Shown here: positions 50,682-60,073 of the stretch, piece after piece | How the letters are laid out: each line of letters opens with the position of its first letter | Position numbering within the stretch: position 1 is the stretch's first letter | Assembly (NCBI GenBank): GCA_965278965.1 | Contig: OZ257127.1 | Coordinates: forward strand, 1,922,001-1,986,000 | DNA from: UBA10649 sp965278965 | GTDB lineage: Bacteria > Actinomycetota > Actinomycetes > S36-B12 | DNA length: 64,000 nt | Reading direction: 5' to 3' | Position numbers and translations under genes: made by a program | The notes under the pieces: model-generated | Seen by the model: the letters and a program-made list of their open reading frames with translations, nothing else | What the model was told of the DNA's origin: nothing | Databases searched by the model: none

Positions 50682-51623
50682 TCAGCCGGCGTGCGGGCGC
50701 AGCTGGAAGTCCGGACGCAGGTCGAGTTCGGGCAGATGCGACGGCAACGGCGTCCAGCCCGGCAGCCCGAGGTCGGGCACAGGCCCGGCGGTCCAGCGGT
50801 TGGGCAGCCACGGCGTCGGATACAGCACGCGTACCAGCGGGTCTCGGCCGGTGGCGACGGCCGCCGCCCACCAGGAGAACGTCGAGTTCGGGATCGCCAG
50901 GGTCGAGGCGGCGGCGAGGTTCCAGAAGTCGTCACGAGCGGGCTCGCCGGTCAGGCGCACTGCCTCGCCCACCCGCAAGCCGGCGGACTCGACGACGCTG
51001 CGCAGCCACGGGATGAACGCCGGCTCGTCGGCCTGAAGAACGACCTCCTCCACGCCGGCCGCGCGCAGGTTCGCGAACAGGTCGGTGTAGTAGCGCAAGG
51101 GGAGCTGCCACGTCTCGCGGACGTAGTCGGCGCGCTGACGCAGGCTGATGACGACGCGCTGCCGCGCGACGAGCTCGGCATAGCCGGGAGGGGCCTTCGC
51201 CACCAGCGCCGTCACGACCGTGCGCCAGTCGTCGGCCCACCAGCCGGGGTGCTGGGCGAAGGTGTCCAGGCGCACGGGCACCCCGTGCGGGAGCGGAGCC
51301 GGCGGCTCGAACGGGGAGTACTGCGACACGACGAGACGCGACGAGCGGCGCTCGTACGCCCGGGCTCTCCAGGTGAGGACGGGCCGCAGCGGGCCCGGCC
51401 GGTCCGCCAGCTCGACCCAACGCGCGCGGTCAGCACGGGTGGGACGACGCGCGTCGACGTCCACGTAGTCCACGAGATCCGGGGAGAACCACTCCTCGAC
51501 GAACACGAGCTCGTAGGACGAGGCACCGGTCTCGCGCATCGCGCGCAGCGTGGCCGCGTACTCGAACAGCTGGTTGCCCAGCCCCCCGCGCAGACCCGTC
51601 AGCACCCCTGGCTCGGACCTCAC
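50682..51623 (-). CDS. GT11 alpha-1,2-fucosyltransferase-like protein (copy 2)
   Basis: A 313-residue paralogue of copy 1 with the same blocks in order: GGLGNQLFEYAATLRAM, HPGWWADDWRTVVTALVAKAP, VVISLRQRADYVRETWQ and NLAAASTLAIPNSTFSWWAAA. In the motif position it has LRQRAD, so besides the missing histidine the glycine is also changed. A tandem duplication followed by divergence is likely. The GTG at 51623 overlaps the sulfotransferase stop as GTGA; a longer open frame upstream is rejected because it lies inside that gene. Confidence 0.78.
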   Translation of the reverse strand: MRSEPGVLTGLRGGLGNQLFEYAATLRAMRETGASSYELVFVEEWFSPDLVDYVDVDARRPTRADRARWVELADRPGPLRPVLTWRARAYERRSSRLVVSQYSPFEPPAPLPHGVPVRLDTFAQHPGWWADDWRTVVTALVAKAPPGYAELVARQRVVISLRQRADYVRETWQLPLRYYTDLFANLRAAGVEEVVLQADEPAFIPWLRSVVESAGLRVGEAVRLTGEPARDDFWNLAAASTLAIPNSTFSWWAAAVATGRDPLVRVLYPTPWLPNRWTAGPVPDLGLPGWTPLPSHLPELDLRPDFQLRPHAG

Positions 51624-52588
51624 CCCGCAACCGAGCCGGCATACGCGTCTTCGAGCTCGACGGCGGCCGACCCCACGAGCGCGCTGATCCGGTCGCGAAG
51701 CCTCGCCGTCAGCCGTGGTCGCTGTGCGTGCGGAAGGTTCCCGATGAAGGGGTTGTCGAGCTCCTCCGGCGAGATCCGGCCGACGTACAGGTCGTCCCAC
51801 GTCGTCGTCGGGTCGATCCGGGCGTCGGGCGCGATACCGAGCCGCTCGGCCATGAGCTGGGCGGCGTCCTGGGGCGAGGTCGTCGGGAGCAGGTCGAACG
51901 CGAACGGCACGACGTGGGGCTGCCGAGCGACCTCGGCCATCCGGCGCCACTGCGAGGCCTCCTCGGCGACCCACTCCGCGCTGATCTGGTCAGGCTCGGT
52001 GATCCCCCGGTACAGGGCCAGCGAGGCGGAGCTCTCCAGGAACGGACGGATGCAGACGATGACGCGGGCGACCGCCGGGTCCAGGTCGGCGATCTGGCCG
52101 GCGACGGCGGCGTTGTGCTTGGGGTACCACCACAGCCGCAACGGGTGGTCGGGGGCGTCCCAGGAGCCCGGGGGCACGTGGCTGCCGAAGGACGCGAGGA
52201 CGAGGTTCTGGACGGAGGTCGTTCCTGACCTGCCGTACCCGGCGACGAACACGAACGGGGCGGCGAAGGTGCCGGCCGCCACGGCGCGATACGCGTCCTC
52301 GTACGAGTGCTGGCCGGGCAGCCCCTCGTAGCGAAGCACCGACCGAGGTGTCGAACCGCGGTCGAGGACCCACTGCGCGGTCAACCAAGGTTCCGGGGAC
52401 CGGTGCCCCCACACGCGGCGGCGGCGGCGGCCAACGACGAAGGCGTAGGGACCGTCCAGGTACCAGCCGCGCAGGCCGCCGGACGCGGTCGGGATCGCCG
52501 GGGTGTGTCGCACGCCGGTCCACAGGGCGTCAGCGAGCGACACCGCCTCCGGATGCCCGAGGGCGGATCGCTGATCCGCCGTGTCCAC
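51620..52588 (-). CDS. sulfotransferase
   Basis: A 322-residue PAPS-dependent sulfotransferase. The 5'-phosphosulfate loop is VFVAGYGRSGTTSVQNLVL and the 3'-phosphate site is in ARVIVCIRPFLESSASLALY, with the arginine and serine in place. It would sulfate a sugar hydroxyl, rare and notable for an actinobacterial surface glycan. The frame is open to a GTG at 52672, but the GTG at 52588 has a strong GGGGAGG five nt upstream and is preferred. Located between the exporter-linked transferases and the GT11 pair on the same strand. Confidence 0.8.
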   Translation of the reverse strand: MDTADQRSALGHPEAVSLADALWTGVRHTPAIPTASGGLRGWYLDGPYAFVVGRRRRRVWGHRSPEPWLTAQWVLDRGSTPRSVLRYEGLPGQHSYEDAYRAVAAGTFAAPFVFVAGYGRSGTTSVQNLVLASFGSHVPPGSWDAPDHPLRLWWYPKHNAAVAGQIADLDPAVARVIVCIRPFLESSASLALYRGITEPDQISAEWVAEEASQWRRMAEVARQPHVVPFAFDLLPTTSPQDAAQLMAERLGIAPDARIDPTTTWDDLYVGRISPEELDNPFIGNLPHAQRPRLTARLRDRISALVGSAAVELEDAYAGSVAG

Positions 52589-52685
52589 GTAGTCCTCCCC
52601 GCCGTCCGGCGGATTCTGGCACACGCGTGTTACGCCTGACGAGGCCGTCGAGGCCTCCTGCGCGGCCTCCACCGCCCGGCGACGG

Positions 52686-54386
52686 TCAGCCCTGCCGGCG
52701 ACCTCGTCGGCTCAGCCGCCGCAGCGGGGCGGTGGCGCGCCACGTGCGGCTGGACAGGACGGCGGCCAGCGCGGCCGCGTCCGCCGCTGCCGCGTCGGCG
52801 CCGACGGCGCTCGTCGGCACCTCCGGCAGGTCGCACACCTGTGCGAAGAACGCCGTGAGCCGGGCCCCGAAGTCCGCCCAGGTCGAGCGGTCGACGGCCG
52901 CGTGGAGCGCAGCGACGCGCGTCGCCCGGGCCGACTCGTCGGAGAGCAGCGCCACGAGGTCGGCCGCGTGCGCGTCGACGGACCACGTCGTCGGCAGGCC
53001 ACGGACTCCTGAGACCTCCCGCAGCGGTCCGAAGTCCGTGAAGGTGGTCGGGGTGCCCAAAACAGCAGCCTCGTACGGCACGAAGCCGAAACCCTCGGCG
53101 CTGGACGGGTAGAGCACGGCCGCCGCGTTGGCGAGCAGCCAGGCGCGACTGTCCGAGCTCACGTGCCCGACCGTGTGGAGTCGCCCGCGCAGGTCCACGT
53201 GCCGCCCGGACAGGTCGTCCTCGGCCTCCTTGGAGCTGCTGCCGCGCACGTGCAGGCCCGCGAGCACGAGGTCGCACGGCTGCCCGGCCTGGAGCGCTGC
53301 CTGCCACACGCGGATGGCGAAGTCGCGGTTCTTGTGTACGAAGTCGTTCCCGAGGACCACCACGAAGCGGCGTCCGCCCAGGCCGCGGACCGTGTCCGCG
53401 AGGTCCGGGCCCGGCTGCTGCGGAGCTGCTTCGCCAGAGACGTGGTCCAGACCGAGCGGGAGCGCAAGAACGCGGCCAGGATCCAGGCGCGGCACCTCGG
53501 CGAGGAGCCGTTCGGCGACGTCGGCGCTGATCGTGGTGATCCCGTCGACGCTGAGCGCGATACGACGCTGGAGGCCCCGGTACGCCAGCCACGCCTCACG
53601 CGAGCCGTGGTAGCGCTCGATGTCGTAGGCGATGAGGTCGAGGTAGGTCGTCACGACGCGGTCGCCCAGCCGGCGGGCTGCCGCGATGTTGCTGCGCGCA
53701 TCGATCTGGTTGGGGTACCAGACGACATCCGACAGCGGTGCCTCCGTCTCCGTCGGCACGAGCTCGATAGCGGGGACGTCGGCGAGGTGCGCCGCGTACG
53801 CAGGCAGGGTGTCGAGGCCGACCAGGCGGATCTGCTGGACCTGGGGCTGGTCGGCGAGTGCGCCGAGCGCCGCGGTCGTCAGGACCTGGGCGCCCGTCTC
53901 GTGCGGGCCGAGCCAGGTCGCGTCGACCGTCACGGTCACGCCACCCCTGCGCCTACGGTGCCGGCGCAGGACCGCGTGCTGCGCGCTCGCCCGGTCGTCG
54001 GCCTCGACCTCATCGACGACGGACGGCGCGAGAAGGTCACCGGCGTGGGCGACGTCGGCGTCGTCGGTGACCAGCCAGTCGTGCCACAGACCGTGCGACG
54101 AAGCCCGCTGCAGCCAGTCGGCCAGGTCGTCGGGCTCGGCGGACGCGAGCGGCCCGACGAGGTCCGCCAGGTCCTCGGCGACGGCGACGAGCGGCCCGGC
54201 AGCCGTCGTCGCCCGCAGCCAGGTCGCCGGGCGCGCCGGCCCGCTCACGAGCGAAAGGGACGCGATCCGCGGGTCGGAGTCGACGCGCGACGTGAATGCG
54301 TCAAGGCGATCCAGTGTCAGCAGGCCCGGGTCACCGAGCACCCGCAGCCGACGGCCCCCGCGCGATCGCACGGCCTCCTCGCTCAC
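52686..54386 (-). CDS. GT4 glycosyltransferase with N-terminal extension
   Basis: A 566-residue protein. Residues 1-165 are an extra domain of unknown type; residues about 170-540 are a GT4 GT-B unit (VTVDATWLGPHETGAQVLTT, VVVLGNDFVHKNRDFAIRVW, YPSSAEGFGFVPYEAAVLGTPT). The C-terminus ends in SRTWRATAPLRRLSRRGRR, a basic amphipathic tail also present in the protein at 61329. GTG start overlapping the upstream stop as GTGA. The same frame is open much further up but is then inside the next gene. Part of the exporter operon. Confidence 0.82.
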   Translation of the reverse strand: MSEEAVRSRGGRRLRVLGDPGLLTLDRLDAFTSRVDSDPRIASLSLVSGPARPATWLRATTAAGPLVAVAEDLADLVGPLASAEPDDLADWLQRASSHGLWHDWLVTDDADVAHAGDLLAPSVVDEVEADDRASAQHAVLRRHRRRRGGVTVTVDATWLGPHETGAQVLTTAALGALADQPQVQQIRLVGLDTLPAYAAHLADVPAIELVPTETEAPLSDVVWYPNQIDARSNIAAARRLGDRVVTTYLDLIAYDIERYHGSREAWLAYRGLQRRIALSVDGITTISADVAERLLAEVPRLDPGRVLALPLGLDHVSGEAAPQQPGPDLADTVRGLGGRRFVVVLGNDFVHKNRDFAIRVWQAALQAGQPCDLVLAGLHVRGSSSKEAEDDLSGRHVDLRGRLHTVGHVSSDSRAWLLANAAAVLYPSSAEGFGFVPYEAAVLGTPTTFTDFGPLREVSGVRGLPTTWSVDAHAADLVALLSDESARATRVAALHAAVDRSTWADFGARLTAFFAQVCDLPEVPTSAVGADAAAADAAALAAVLSSRTWRATAPLRRLSRRGRRQG

Positions 54387-56125
54387 AGCGCCTCGTAGAG
54401 GTGCGGCAGCCGCTGGTCCAGCGAGGGCGAGTAGTACGGGTCCACCGGGTAGACGGTGCTCCACCGCTCCCGGAACGCTCGCGCCTCGGCGGCGTCGGGC
54501 TTGCGGCGGGCCATCGTCGCTCCCTCGTGATGGGTCCAGTGCGCGTAGGGCGTCCACGCTACGCGACGACCGGAGCGATGCACGCGTAGGCAGAAGTCGA
54601 CATCGTTGTAGTCGCGGGCGAACAGCGTGTCGAAGCCGCCGAGCTCGTCGAACACGCTCGTGCGCACCAGCATCGCCGCAGCGGTGACGGCGAGGTAGTC
54701 CCGCGGGGTCAGCGTCGAGCCGAAGTAGCCGGTCTCCTTCCCGGGCCGGCCGATCCAGCAGTGCGTGGGTCCGCTGGGCAGCAGCACCATCCCCACGTGC
54801 TGCAGGCGCCCGTCCGGGTAGGACAGCCGGCAGCCGGTCACGCCGACCTCGGGGATCTGCCCGATCTCCAGCAGCCTGGTCACCGGGTTCCGCTCGGCAA
54901 CCGTCGTGTCGTCGTTGAGGATCAGCAGGTAGTCGCCCGTCGCCGCGGCGCGACCGGCGTTGATCGCCTCGGCGAAGTTGAACTCCTCGGCGTCGTAGAC
55001 GACGTGGCGGATGGGGTGCCGGCCGGGGAAGTCGATGTGGACGTCCGGGATGACGCCCGTCGTCACGATGACGAGCTCCAGCCGCGCCGAGGTCTCGTAC
55101 TCCAGCAGGGAGTGGACCGCGTCGTCGACCAGGCGCCCCGTGCCGGCCGCGTTGGGGGTGCCGATCGTCGGGATGATCACCGACACGAGCGGGTCGCCCT
55201 CGACCCGTGGGTGGACGACGTTGAGGCCCGGGACGTCGCTGGGGCCGACCGAGCCGCCGCCGAACGTGCGGTCCACGTGGTCCTGCTGGACGCGGGCGGC
55301 CGCGTCCTGCGCCCAGGGCTTCGCGTCGATCGTCAGCGCCGTGGACTCGGCCCAGGCGCGCCAGTGGTACAGCGGCCGGGGCAGGTGCGTGACCCGGTGC
55401 AGCCGCGGCAGCAGGCGCAGGGCGAGGTCGAAGTCCTGTGCGCCGTCCATCTCGCTGCGCAGCCCACCGACCTCCACGACGTCCGACCGCCGGAAGACCG
55501 TGAAGTGGCACAGGTACATCTGCGTGATGAGCAGCTCGGGTGAGAATTCTGGCTTGCAGTAGAGCTCGAAGTGCTGGCCACGGAAGTCGACCTTGTCCTC
55601 GTCGGAGTAGACCGCGTCGGGGAAGCCGCCCTCCTCGATCGCCCGGGTGAACTCATCGACGCAGCGCGGGTCGAGGAGGTCGTCGTGGTCCAGCATGCCG
55701 ATGTACTCGCCCGTGGCACGGGCCAGTGCGGCGTTCAGCGCCGACGAGATCCCGCCGTTCTCCTTGCGTACCAGAATGATCCGCTCGTCGCCCTGGTGCT
55801 GTGAGCGGAACTGCTCGAGGTAGGTGCCGATCTCCGGGCGCGTCGAGCCGTCGTCGACGACGACGAGCTGCCAGTTGCGCGCGTGCTGCGCGACGACCGA
55901 CTCCAGGCACTCGCGGAGGAACTTCACGGGCGGGTCGTACACCGGGACGAGGATCGACAGGGTCGTCAGGTGCCCGGTCGTGCCGGCGGGGACCTGCTCG
56001 GCCTGAGCGAGCCACGCCCGGTAGTGGCGCCCGACCCGACGTTCGTGCAGGCGGCGGCGGACCCAGCGCCGCACCCGGCCGGCCCGTCGCCGCGCGCGGC
56101 GGTACAGGCCGGGGTCAGCCGCCAT
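54383..56125 (-). CDS. bidomain GT2-GT2 glycosyltransferase
   Basis: A 580-residue protein with two GT-A domains. Domain 1 (about 45-290) has LSILVPVYDPPVKFLREC, LVVVDDGSTRPEI, ENGGISSALNAAL and MLDHDDLLDPR. Domain 2 (about 315-570) has VSVIIPTIGTPN, EEFNFAEAINAGRAA, YLLILNDDTTVAE and FDELGGFDTLFARDYNDVDF, the ED-type end motif of rhamnan or galactan chain enzymes. A very basic first 40 residues could bind membrane. ATG at 56125 with an 11-nt overlap of the wzt gene. Confidence 0.88.
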   Translation of the reverse strand: MAADPGLYRRARRRAGRVRRWVRRRLHERRVGRHYRAWLAQAEQVPAGTTGHLTTLSILVPVYDPPVKFLRECLESVVAQHARNWQLVVVDDGSTRPEIGTYLEQFRSQHQGDERIILVRKENGGISSALNAALARATGEYIGMLDHDDLLDPRCVDEFTRAIEEGGFPDAVYSDEDKVDFRGQHFELYCKPEFSPELLITQMYLCHFTVFRRSDVVEVGGLRSEMDGAQDFDLALRLLPRLHRVTHLPRPLYHWRAWAESTALTIDAKPWAQDAAARVQQDHVDRTFGGGSVGPSDVPGLNVVHPRVEGDPLVSVIIPTIGTPNAAGTGRLVDDAVHSLLEYETSARLELVIVTTGVIPDVHIDFPGRHPIRHVVYDAEEFNFAEAINAGRAAATGDYLLILNDDTTVAERNPVTRLLEIGQIPEVGVTGCRLSYPDGRLQHVGMVLLPSGPTHCWIGRPGKETGYFGSTLTPRDYLAVTAAAMLVRTSVFDELGGFDTLFARDYNDVDFCLRVHRSGRRVAWTPYAHWTHHEGATMARRKPDAAEARAFRERWSTVYPVDPYYSPSLDQRLPHLYEAL

Positions 56126-57368
56126 CGGCGGACGGCTCGATCGTGATGGTGGCGGCGAGTTGCACGACGCCCTGCCCGATCTCCCCGCGTGGGCTGCGCA
56201 CGGCGAACTCCATCGCGTCGTTCCACGAGTCGAGCAGCCGCGAGCCGGTGTAGTCGAACACGTCGACGTGCACGCGGTACCGGCCCGGCAGCAGCGGGTT
56301 GTCCGTGAGCGCCATCGAGACGACGAAGTCGCCGGAGATCGTGCCGAAGTCGACACCGAACCGGTGGTTGCTCAGCATCGTGACCAGGGTCCCGGAGTCG
56401 TGCTGGAGCGCGATGCGCACGTTCGGGCCGAGGACGGGCTCCGGTACGGCGAGGCCGAGGCGGATCGCGAAGGTCGCCTCGGTCTCCGCGTGGCCGAGCG
56501 GCGTGCCGTCCACGTCGGTCAGCTGGGCGGACGTGACGCGGACGGACTGGTCGCCGGCCCGCACGCTGCCGTCGTCCTCGCGCACGGCCGAGACCATCGG
56601 GTTGCGGGCGGCCTCCTCCGCGTTGACCTTGCGCAGGTAGGCGGCGATCGTGTCGACGGCCGAGCCATGCTGCTGCATCACGCCGTGCTCGAGCCACGCG
56701 ATCTCGTCGCACAGCCCCTCGAGCTGGCCCAGTCCGTGGCTGACGACGACGATCGTTCGGCCGGACCGGCGCAGCGCGTACAGGTGGTCGAAGCACTTGC
56801 GTTGGAACTCCTCGTCCCCGACGGCGAGCACCTCGTCGACGAGGAGGACATCGGGCTTCATGTGCACGGCGACCGAGAAGCCCAGCCGCACGTACATGCC
56901 GCTCGAGTAGTGCTTGACCGGGTCGTCGATGAACTCTCCGAGCCCGCTGAAGTCGACGATCTCGTCGACGACGGCCGCGATCTCCTTGCGGGACAGGCCC
57001 AGGATCGAGCCGTTGAGGGAGATGTTCTCGCGCCCGGTCATGTCGGGGTGGAACCCGGCGCCGAGCTCGATGAGGGCGGCGACTCGGCCCTGCGTGGTGA
57101 TGGAGCCGGTGCTGGGCCGGTAGATGCCGCCGATCATCTTCAGGAGCGTCGACTTGCCGGAGCCGTTGTGCCCGATGAGCCCGTAGACGCTGCCCTTGGG
57201 GATACGGAGGGTCAGGTCGCGGACGGCCCAGAAGTCCTCGGGGTTGCGGGCCCGGCCGCGGACGATCCGCTCCTTGAGCGAGTTGCGGCGGTCGGTGTGC
57301 CGACGGAAGCGCTTGCCCACGCCGACGAGGTCGACGGCGGGCTCGGCGCTGGTACTGAGGTCAGTCAT
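56115..57368 (-). CDS. wzt: ABC transporter ATPase for polysaccharide export (Wzt) with C-terminal carbohydrate-binding domain
   Basis: A 417-residue ATPase. Walker A GLIGHNGSGKSTLL, signature YSSGMYVRLGFSVAVHMKP and Walker B DVLLVDEVLAVGDEEF, with H-loop VVSHGL, follow the pattern of teichoic acid/O-antigen exporters, including the N-terminal FRRHTDRRNSLKER segment. Residues about 265-417 form a beta-sandwich like the Wzt C-terminal domain that reads the chain's terminal cap, so chain length may be set by a cap residue. ATG overlapping the wzm stop (TGATG). Confidence 0.9.
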   Translation of the reverse strand: MTDLSTSAEPAVDLVGVGKRFRRHTDRRNSLKERIVRGRARNPEDFWAVRDLTLRIPKGSVYGLIGHNGSGKSTLLKMIGGIYRPSTGSITTQGRVAALIELGAGFHPDMTGRENISLNGSILGLSRKEIAAVVDEIVDFSGLGEFIDDPVKHYSSGMYVRLGFSVAVHMKPDVLLVDEVLAVGDEEFQRKCFDHLYALRRSGRTIVVVSHGLGQLEGLCDEIAWLEHGVMQQHGSAVDTIAAYLRKVNAEEAARNPMVSAVREDDGSVRAGDQSVRVTSAQLTDVDGTPLGHAETEATFAIRLGLAVPEPVLGPNVRIALQHDSGTLVTMLSNHRFGVDFGTISGDFVVSMALTDNPLLPGRYRVHVDVFDYTGSRLLDSWNDAMEFAVRSPRGEIGQGVVQLAATITIEPSADGG

Positions 57369-58165
57369 CAGAGCAGCTCCCCGATGTCCTCGCTGCCGCG
57401 CTCGAACATCACCAGTCCGGCCCAGAACACCACGAGCCCTCCGACGAGCAGGGCGCCGATCTCCCAGAAGGCGGGAGCGACAAGGGAGTACATCGCGTCG
57501 TGCATGGCCTGCACGTACCAGCTGACGGGGTTGAGCCGGATGACCCAGCCGAGCAGCTCGCTCTGCCCGTCGAGCTGGCTCATCGGGTAGAGGACCGGGG
57601 TCAGGAAGTACAGCGCGCCGAGGACGACGGCAACGATGTACATGACGTCGCCGAAGTGCGCGTTGAGGATCGACAGCATGAGCCCGATCCCCTGGGCGAA
57701 GAGGATGAGGCCGACGAGGATCGGGATCGCCAGCACCCACGTCCAGCCGATGTTGCGCAGCCAGCCGAACATGAGGATGAGCACCACGAGCTCGAGGACG
57801 ACCTGGACCAGCTGCACGACAGAGGCCCCGAGGATCGGCGCCCACGCCGGGAACTGCACCTTCTTCAGCAGCTCGCCGTTGGACTTCAGCTGGGTCATCG
57901 ACAGCGTCAGGAGACCGCTGAACAGATTCCAGGTGACCAGGCCGGTGAACAGGAACGCGGCGTAGGAGCCGCCGTTGCCGTTGCCGAGCGGGGGCGGCTG
58001 GATCTTGAAGACGACGCTGAAGACGGCGGCGAAGATGACCAGCGTGGCGAGCGGCTGGATCAGGGACCACGCCCACCCCAGGACGCTGGACCGGTAGCGG
58101 GTGGCGAAGTCGCGGTTCGCGAAAGCGGCGATGAGTGTCCGCTGCCGATACAGGGCGGAGATCAT
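57368..58165 (-). CDS. wzm: ABC transporter permease for polysaccharide export (Wzm)
   Basis: A 265-residue ABC-2-type permease with an N-terminal amphipathic LYRQRTLIAAFANRDFATRYR segment, six membrane helices, and the conserved SVLGWAWSLIQPLATL coupling region and LNPVSWYVQAMHDAMY motif. With Wzt it moves the lipid-linked glycan to the outer face. First gene of the leftward operon 58165-50682. ATG preceded by AAGAGGGG; a -10 (TAGACT) lies at 58198-58203. Confidence 0.9.
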   Translation of the reverse strand: MISALYRQRTLIAAFANRDFATRYRSSVLGWAWSLIQPLATLVIFAAVFSVVFKIQPPPLGNGNGGSYAAFLFTGLVTWNLFSGLLTLSMTQLKSNGELLKKVQFPAWAPILGASVVQLVQVVLELVVLILMFGWLRNIGWTWVLAIPILVGLILFAQGIGLMLSILNAHFGDVMYIVAVVLGALYFLTPVLYPMSQLDGQSELLGWVIRLNPVSWYVQAMHDAMYSLVAPAFWEIGALLVGGLVVFWAGLVMFERGSEDIGELL

Positions 58166-58197
58166 CGCGGCCCGCCCCTCTTGCGCATGATGCGGGG

Positions 58198-58203
58198 AAG
58201 TCT
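58198..58203 (-). promoter_or_regulatory. -10 (TAGACT) for the exporter operon
   Basis: TAGACT on the - strand, about 33 nt before the wzm ATG. Confidence 0.45.
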
Positions 58204-58219
58204 ACCGGCGGCCCCGGCA

Positions 58220-58225
58220 TAGGGT
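58220..58225 (+). promoter_or_regulatory. leaderless -10 (TAGGGT)
   Basis: TAGGGT with a 6-nt spacer to the GTG at 58232. Confidence 0.55.
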
Positions 58226-58231
58226 GCGTCC

Positions 58232-59986
58232 GTGCAGGTGCGCCCCGGCCGGCTCACGGCCCGCCTCCTCGACGCGGCGGCCGTCGCCGGGGTCTGGGCC
58301 TTCGTGTCCTTCGGTTCGACCGCCCAGCGCTGGACCGGCCTGGACACCCCGGACTCGGAGTTCTACGCGACGCTCGGGCTGTTCGGGCACGAGGTGACCG
58401 ACCGTGCGCCGTACCCCGTCTACTACTGGACCCGGTTCGGCACGATCCTGCCCGTCCGGGCTCTGACGGAGGCGTTCGGGCCCTGGGCCGGCTACCACGT
58501 CTTCTGGCTGCTCCTCGTCGCCGCGATCGTGGTCTCCACGTTCGTGATGACCCGCCGCTTCACGACCCGCTTCGTCGCATCCCTGCTGTCGGCCCTCGTG
58601 GCGCTGAGCACGGTGGTCCTCGGGATGCTCGGCAACCCCTACGTCAGCGGCACCGCGATGGCCGCGACGCTCGTCCTGATCGCCGCCGTCGTCTTCACGC
58701 TGCCGCGACCAGGGTCGCCCGAGGAGGACCGCGCCGCCTCCCGCGTCGTCGCACCGCTGGTCGCCGGGCTGGCCCTCGGCTGGCTCGTCATGACCAACCC
58801 CTACGCCGCGATGCTGGCCACGTCGGTGTGGGCGGTCGCGACGGTCGTCGTCGCCCTGCAGTGGCGTTCCGGCCGGCTGCTGTACCTCGTCCGGGCGGTC
58901 GCTCTCGGGGCGCTCGGGGCCGCCGCCTCGTTCCTGACCCTGCTCGCCCTCGGCCGGCTGGCGTTCCGGGGCATGGACTGGCTCGAGACGAACCTCTACT
59001 GGAGCCGCGCCCTCAACTCCGCGGACTACGTCACCGACCTGTGGAGCTTCCGCCGGGACGTCGTGTTCGTCGTACCGGTCGTGGCGCTCGTGATCGTGGT
59101 CGCCCTCGCGCTCATCCGGCCGAGCGACCGGGTCCTGCGGGTCGCCGCCGTGCTCCCACCGGCGGCCGCCGGGTTCGGGTTCGGCTTCCTGCTGCTGTCT
59201 CCCAGCAACACGCTCGAGATCCCGCACTACCAGGCTCTGCAGTGGACGCCCGCCCTCGCCGCGATCGCACTCGCCGTCGCTGCCGTTGTCGGCACCCGGG
59301 CTGCGCCCTGGTGGGTGGTCGTCGCCGGCGCGGTCGTCGTCGTCGCGGCCATCGCTGCCGGTCACTGGGACGGCACGATGGATCTCCTCGTCGGCTGGGT
59401 CGTCGGCGCTGTCCTCGCGATCGGCTTCGTCGGCGCGTGCGCGATGGCGTGGCCACGCATCGACGCCGGCTCGGCACGTGCGCTGCTCGGCGTGGTGCTG
59501 GCCACCGGCGTGCTGTTCTCGGGGTTCCAGCTGCTGCAGAACGCGCACCGGCCGTTGACGTTCTCCGCCGAGAGCCCCTACGCCAACGCGTTCACCCCCA
59601 ACGACGTGTTCGCCACGCTCGACTCCGCGCAGCGCGCGCAGCAGTGGCTCATCGGCTCGACGACGCCCGCGGACAAGGTCATGGTCTGGGTGGACGCGGA
59701 CTGGAGCGTCGACGAGACGTTGCTGCCGATGGCCGCGTTCCAGCTCTGGGGGGCCAACCAGATCACGTCGCTGCCGTCGCTCTACGGCCCCGAGCTCGAC
59801 CATGCCCGTGACCTGAAGCCGACCGTCATCGCGATGTATGGCCGGACGAAGGAGGCCATCTGGCGGTTCTGGGGTGCGCTCCCCACCGAGGTGCGACGCA
59901 CCGACCCGCAGTGCACCTCCTACCCCTGGCCGGACCCGAACGTGCCGACGGCATATGTCTGCCTGACGCACCTGACGTGGCGGTAG
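58232..59986 (+). CDS. GT-C-like polytopic membrane protein
   Basis: A 584-residue protein with about 11-12 hydrophobic helices over residues 12-440 and a C-terminal extracytoplasmic domain of about 140 residues with two cysteines (PQCTSYPWP and AYVCLTH). The first loop has GLDTPDSEFYATLGLFG, acidic residues placed as in GT-C enzymes, then YPVYYWTRFGTILP. Same general plan as the proteins at 3304 and 36574. GTG start set by the leaderless -10; divergent from the exporter operon. Confidence 0.7.
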   Translation: MQVRPGRLTARLLDAAAVAGVWAFVSFGSTAQRWTGLDTPDSEFYATLGLFGHEVTDRAPYPVYYWTRFGTILPVRALTEAFGPWAGYHVFWLLLVAAIVVSTFVMTRRFTTRFVASLLSALVALSTVVLGMLGNPYVSGTAMAATLVLIAAVVFTLPRPGSPEEDRAASRVVAPLVAGLALGWLVMTNPYAAMLATSVWAVATVVVALQWRSGRLLYLVRAVALGALGAAASFLTLLALGRLAFRGMDWLETNLYWSRALNSADYVTDLWSFRRDVVFVVPVVALVIVVALALIRPSDRVLRVAAVLPPAAAGFGFGFLLLSPSNTLEIPHYQALQWTPALAAIALAVAAVVGTRAAPWWVVVAGAVVVVAAIAAGHWDGTMDLLVGWVVGAVLAIGFVGACAMAWPRIDAGSARALLGVVLATGVLFSGFQLLQNAHRPLTFSAESPYANAFTPNDVFATLDSAQRAQQWLIGSTTPADKVMVWVDADWSVDETLLPMAAFQLWGANQITSLPSLYGPELDHARDLKPTVIAMYGRTKEAIWRFWGALPTEVRRTDPQCTSYPWPDPNVPTAYVCLTHLTWR

Positions 59987-60031
59987 CCACCCTCGGTCCC
60001 CGCCCGCCCTTCCCAGGAGGCCGCGTTTCCG

Positions 60032-60037
60032 TACCAT
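60032..60037 (+). promoter_or_regulatory. putative -10 (TACCAT) for the secreted Ig-like protein gene
   Basis: TACCAT 37 nt before the ATG at 60074; the leader carries CCGGAGG at 60062-60068. Confidence 0.35.
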
Positions 60038-60073
60038 TCACCCCTGGTACTCGTGTGACTCCGGAGGTCTGAC

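Noticed and set aside
54387..55511. Upstream extension of the GT4 frame (52686-54386) to 941 residues
   Set aside because: The extra part is out of frame with the well-conserved double GT2 coding sequence that occupies this DNA, and a GTGA overlap marks the real start.
58202..60037. 611-codon open frame on the - strand opposite the GT-C-like gene
   Set aside because: Composition (Arg/Gly/Asp/Glu repeats) has no domain pattern; the + strand frame is a clear polytopic membrane protein with a promoter.
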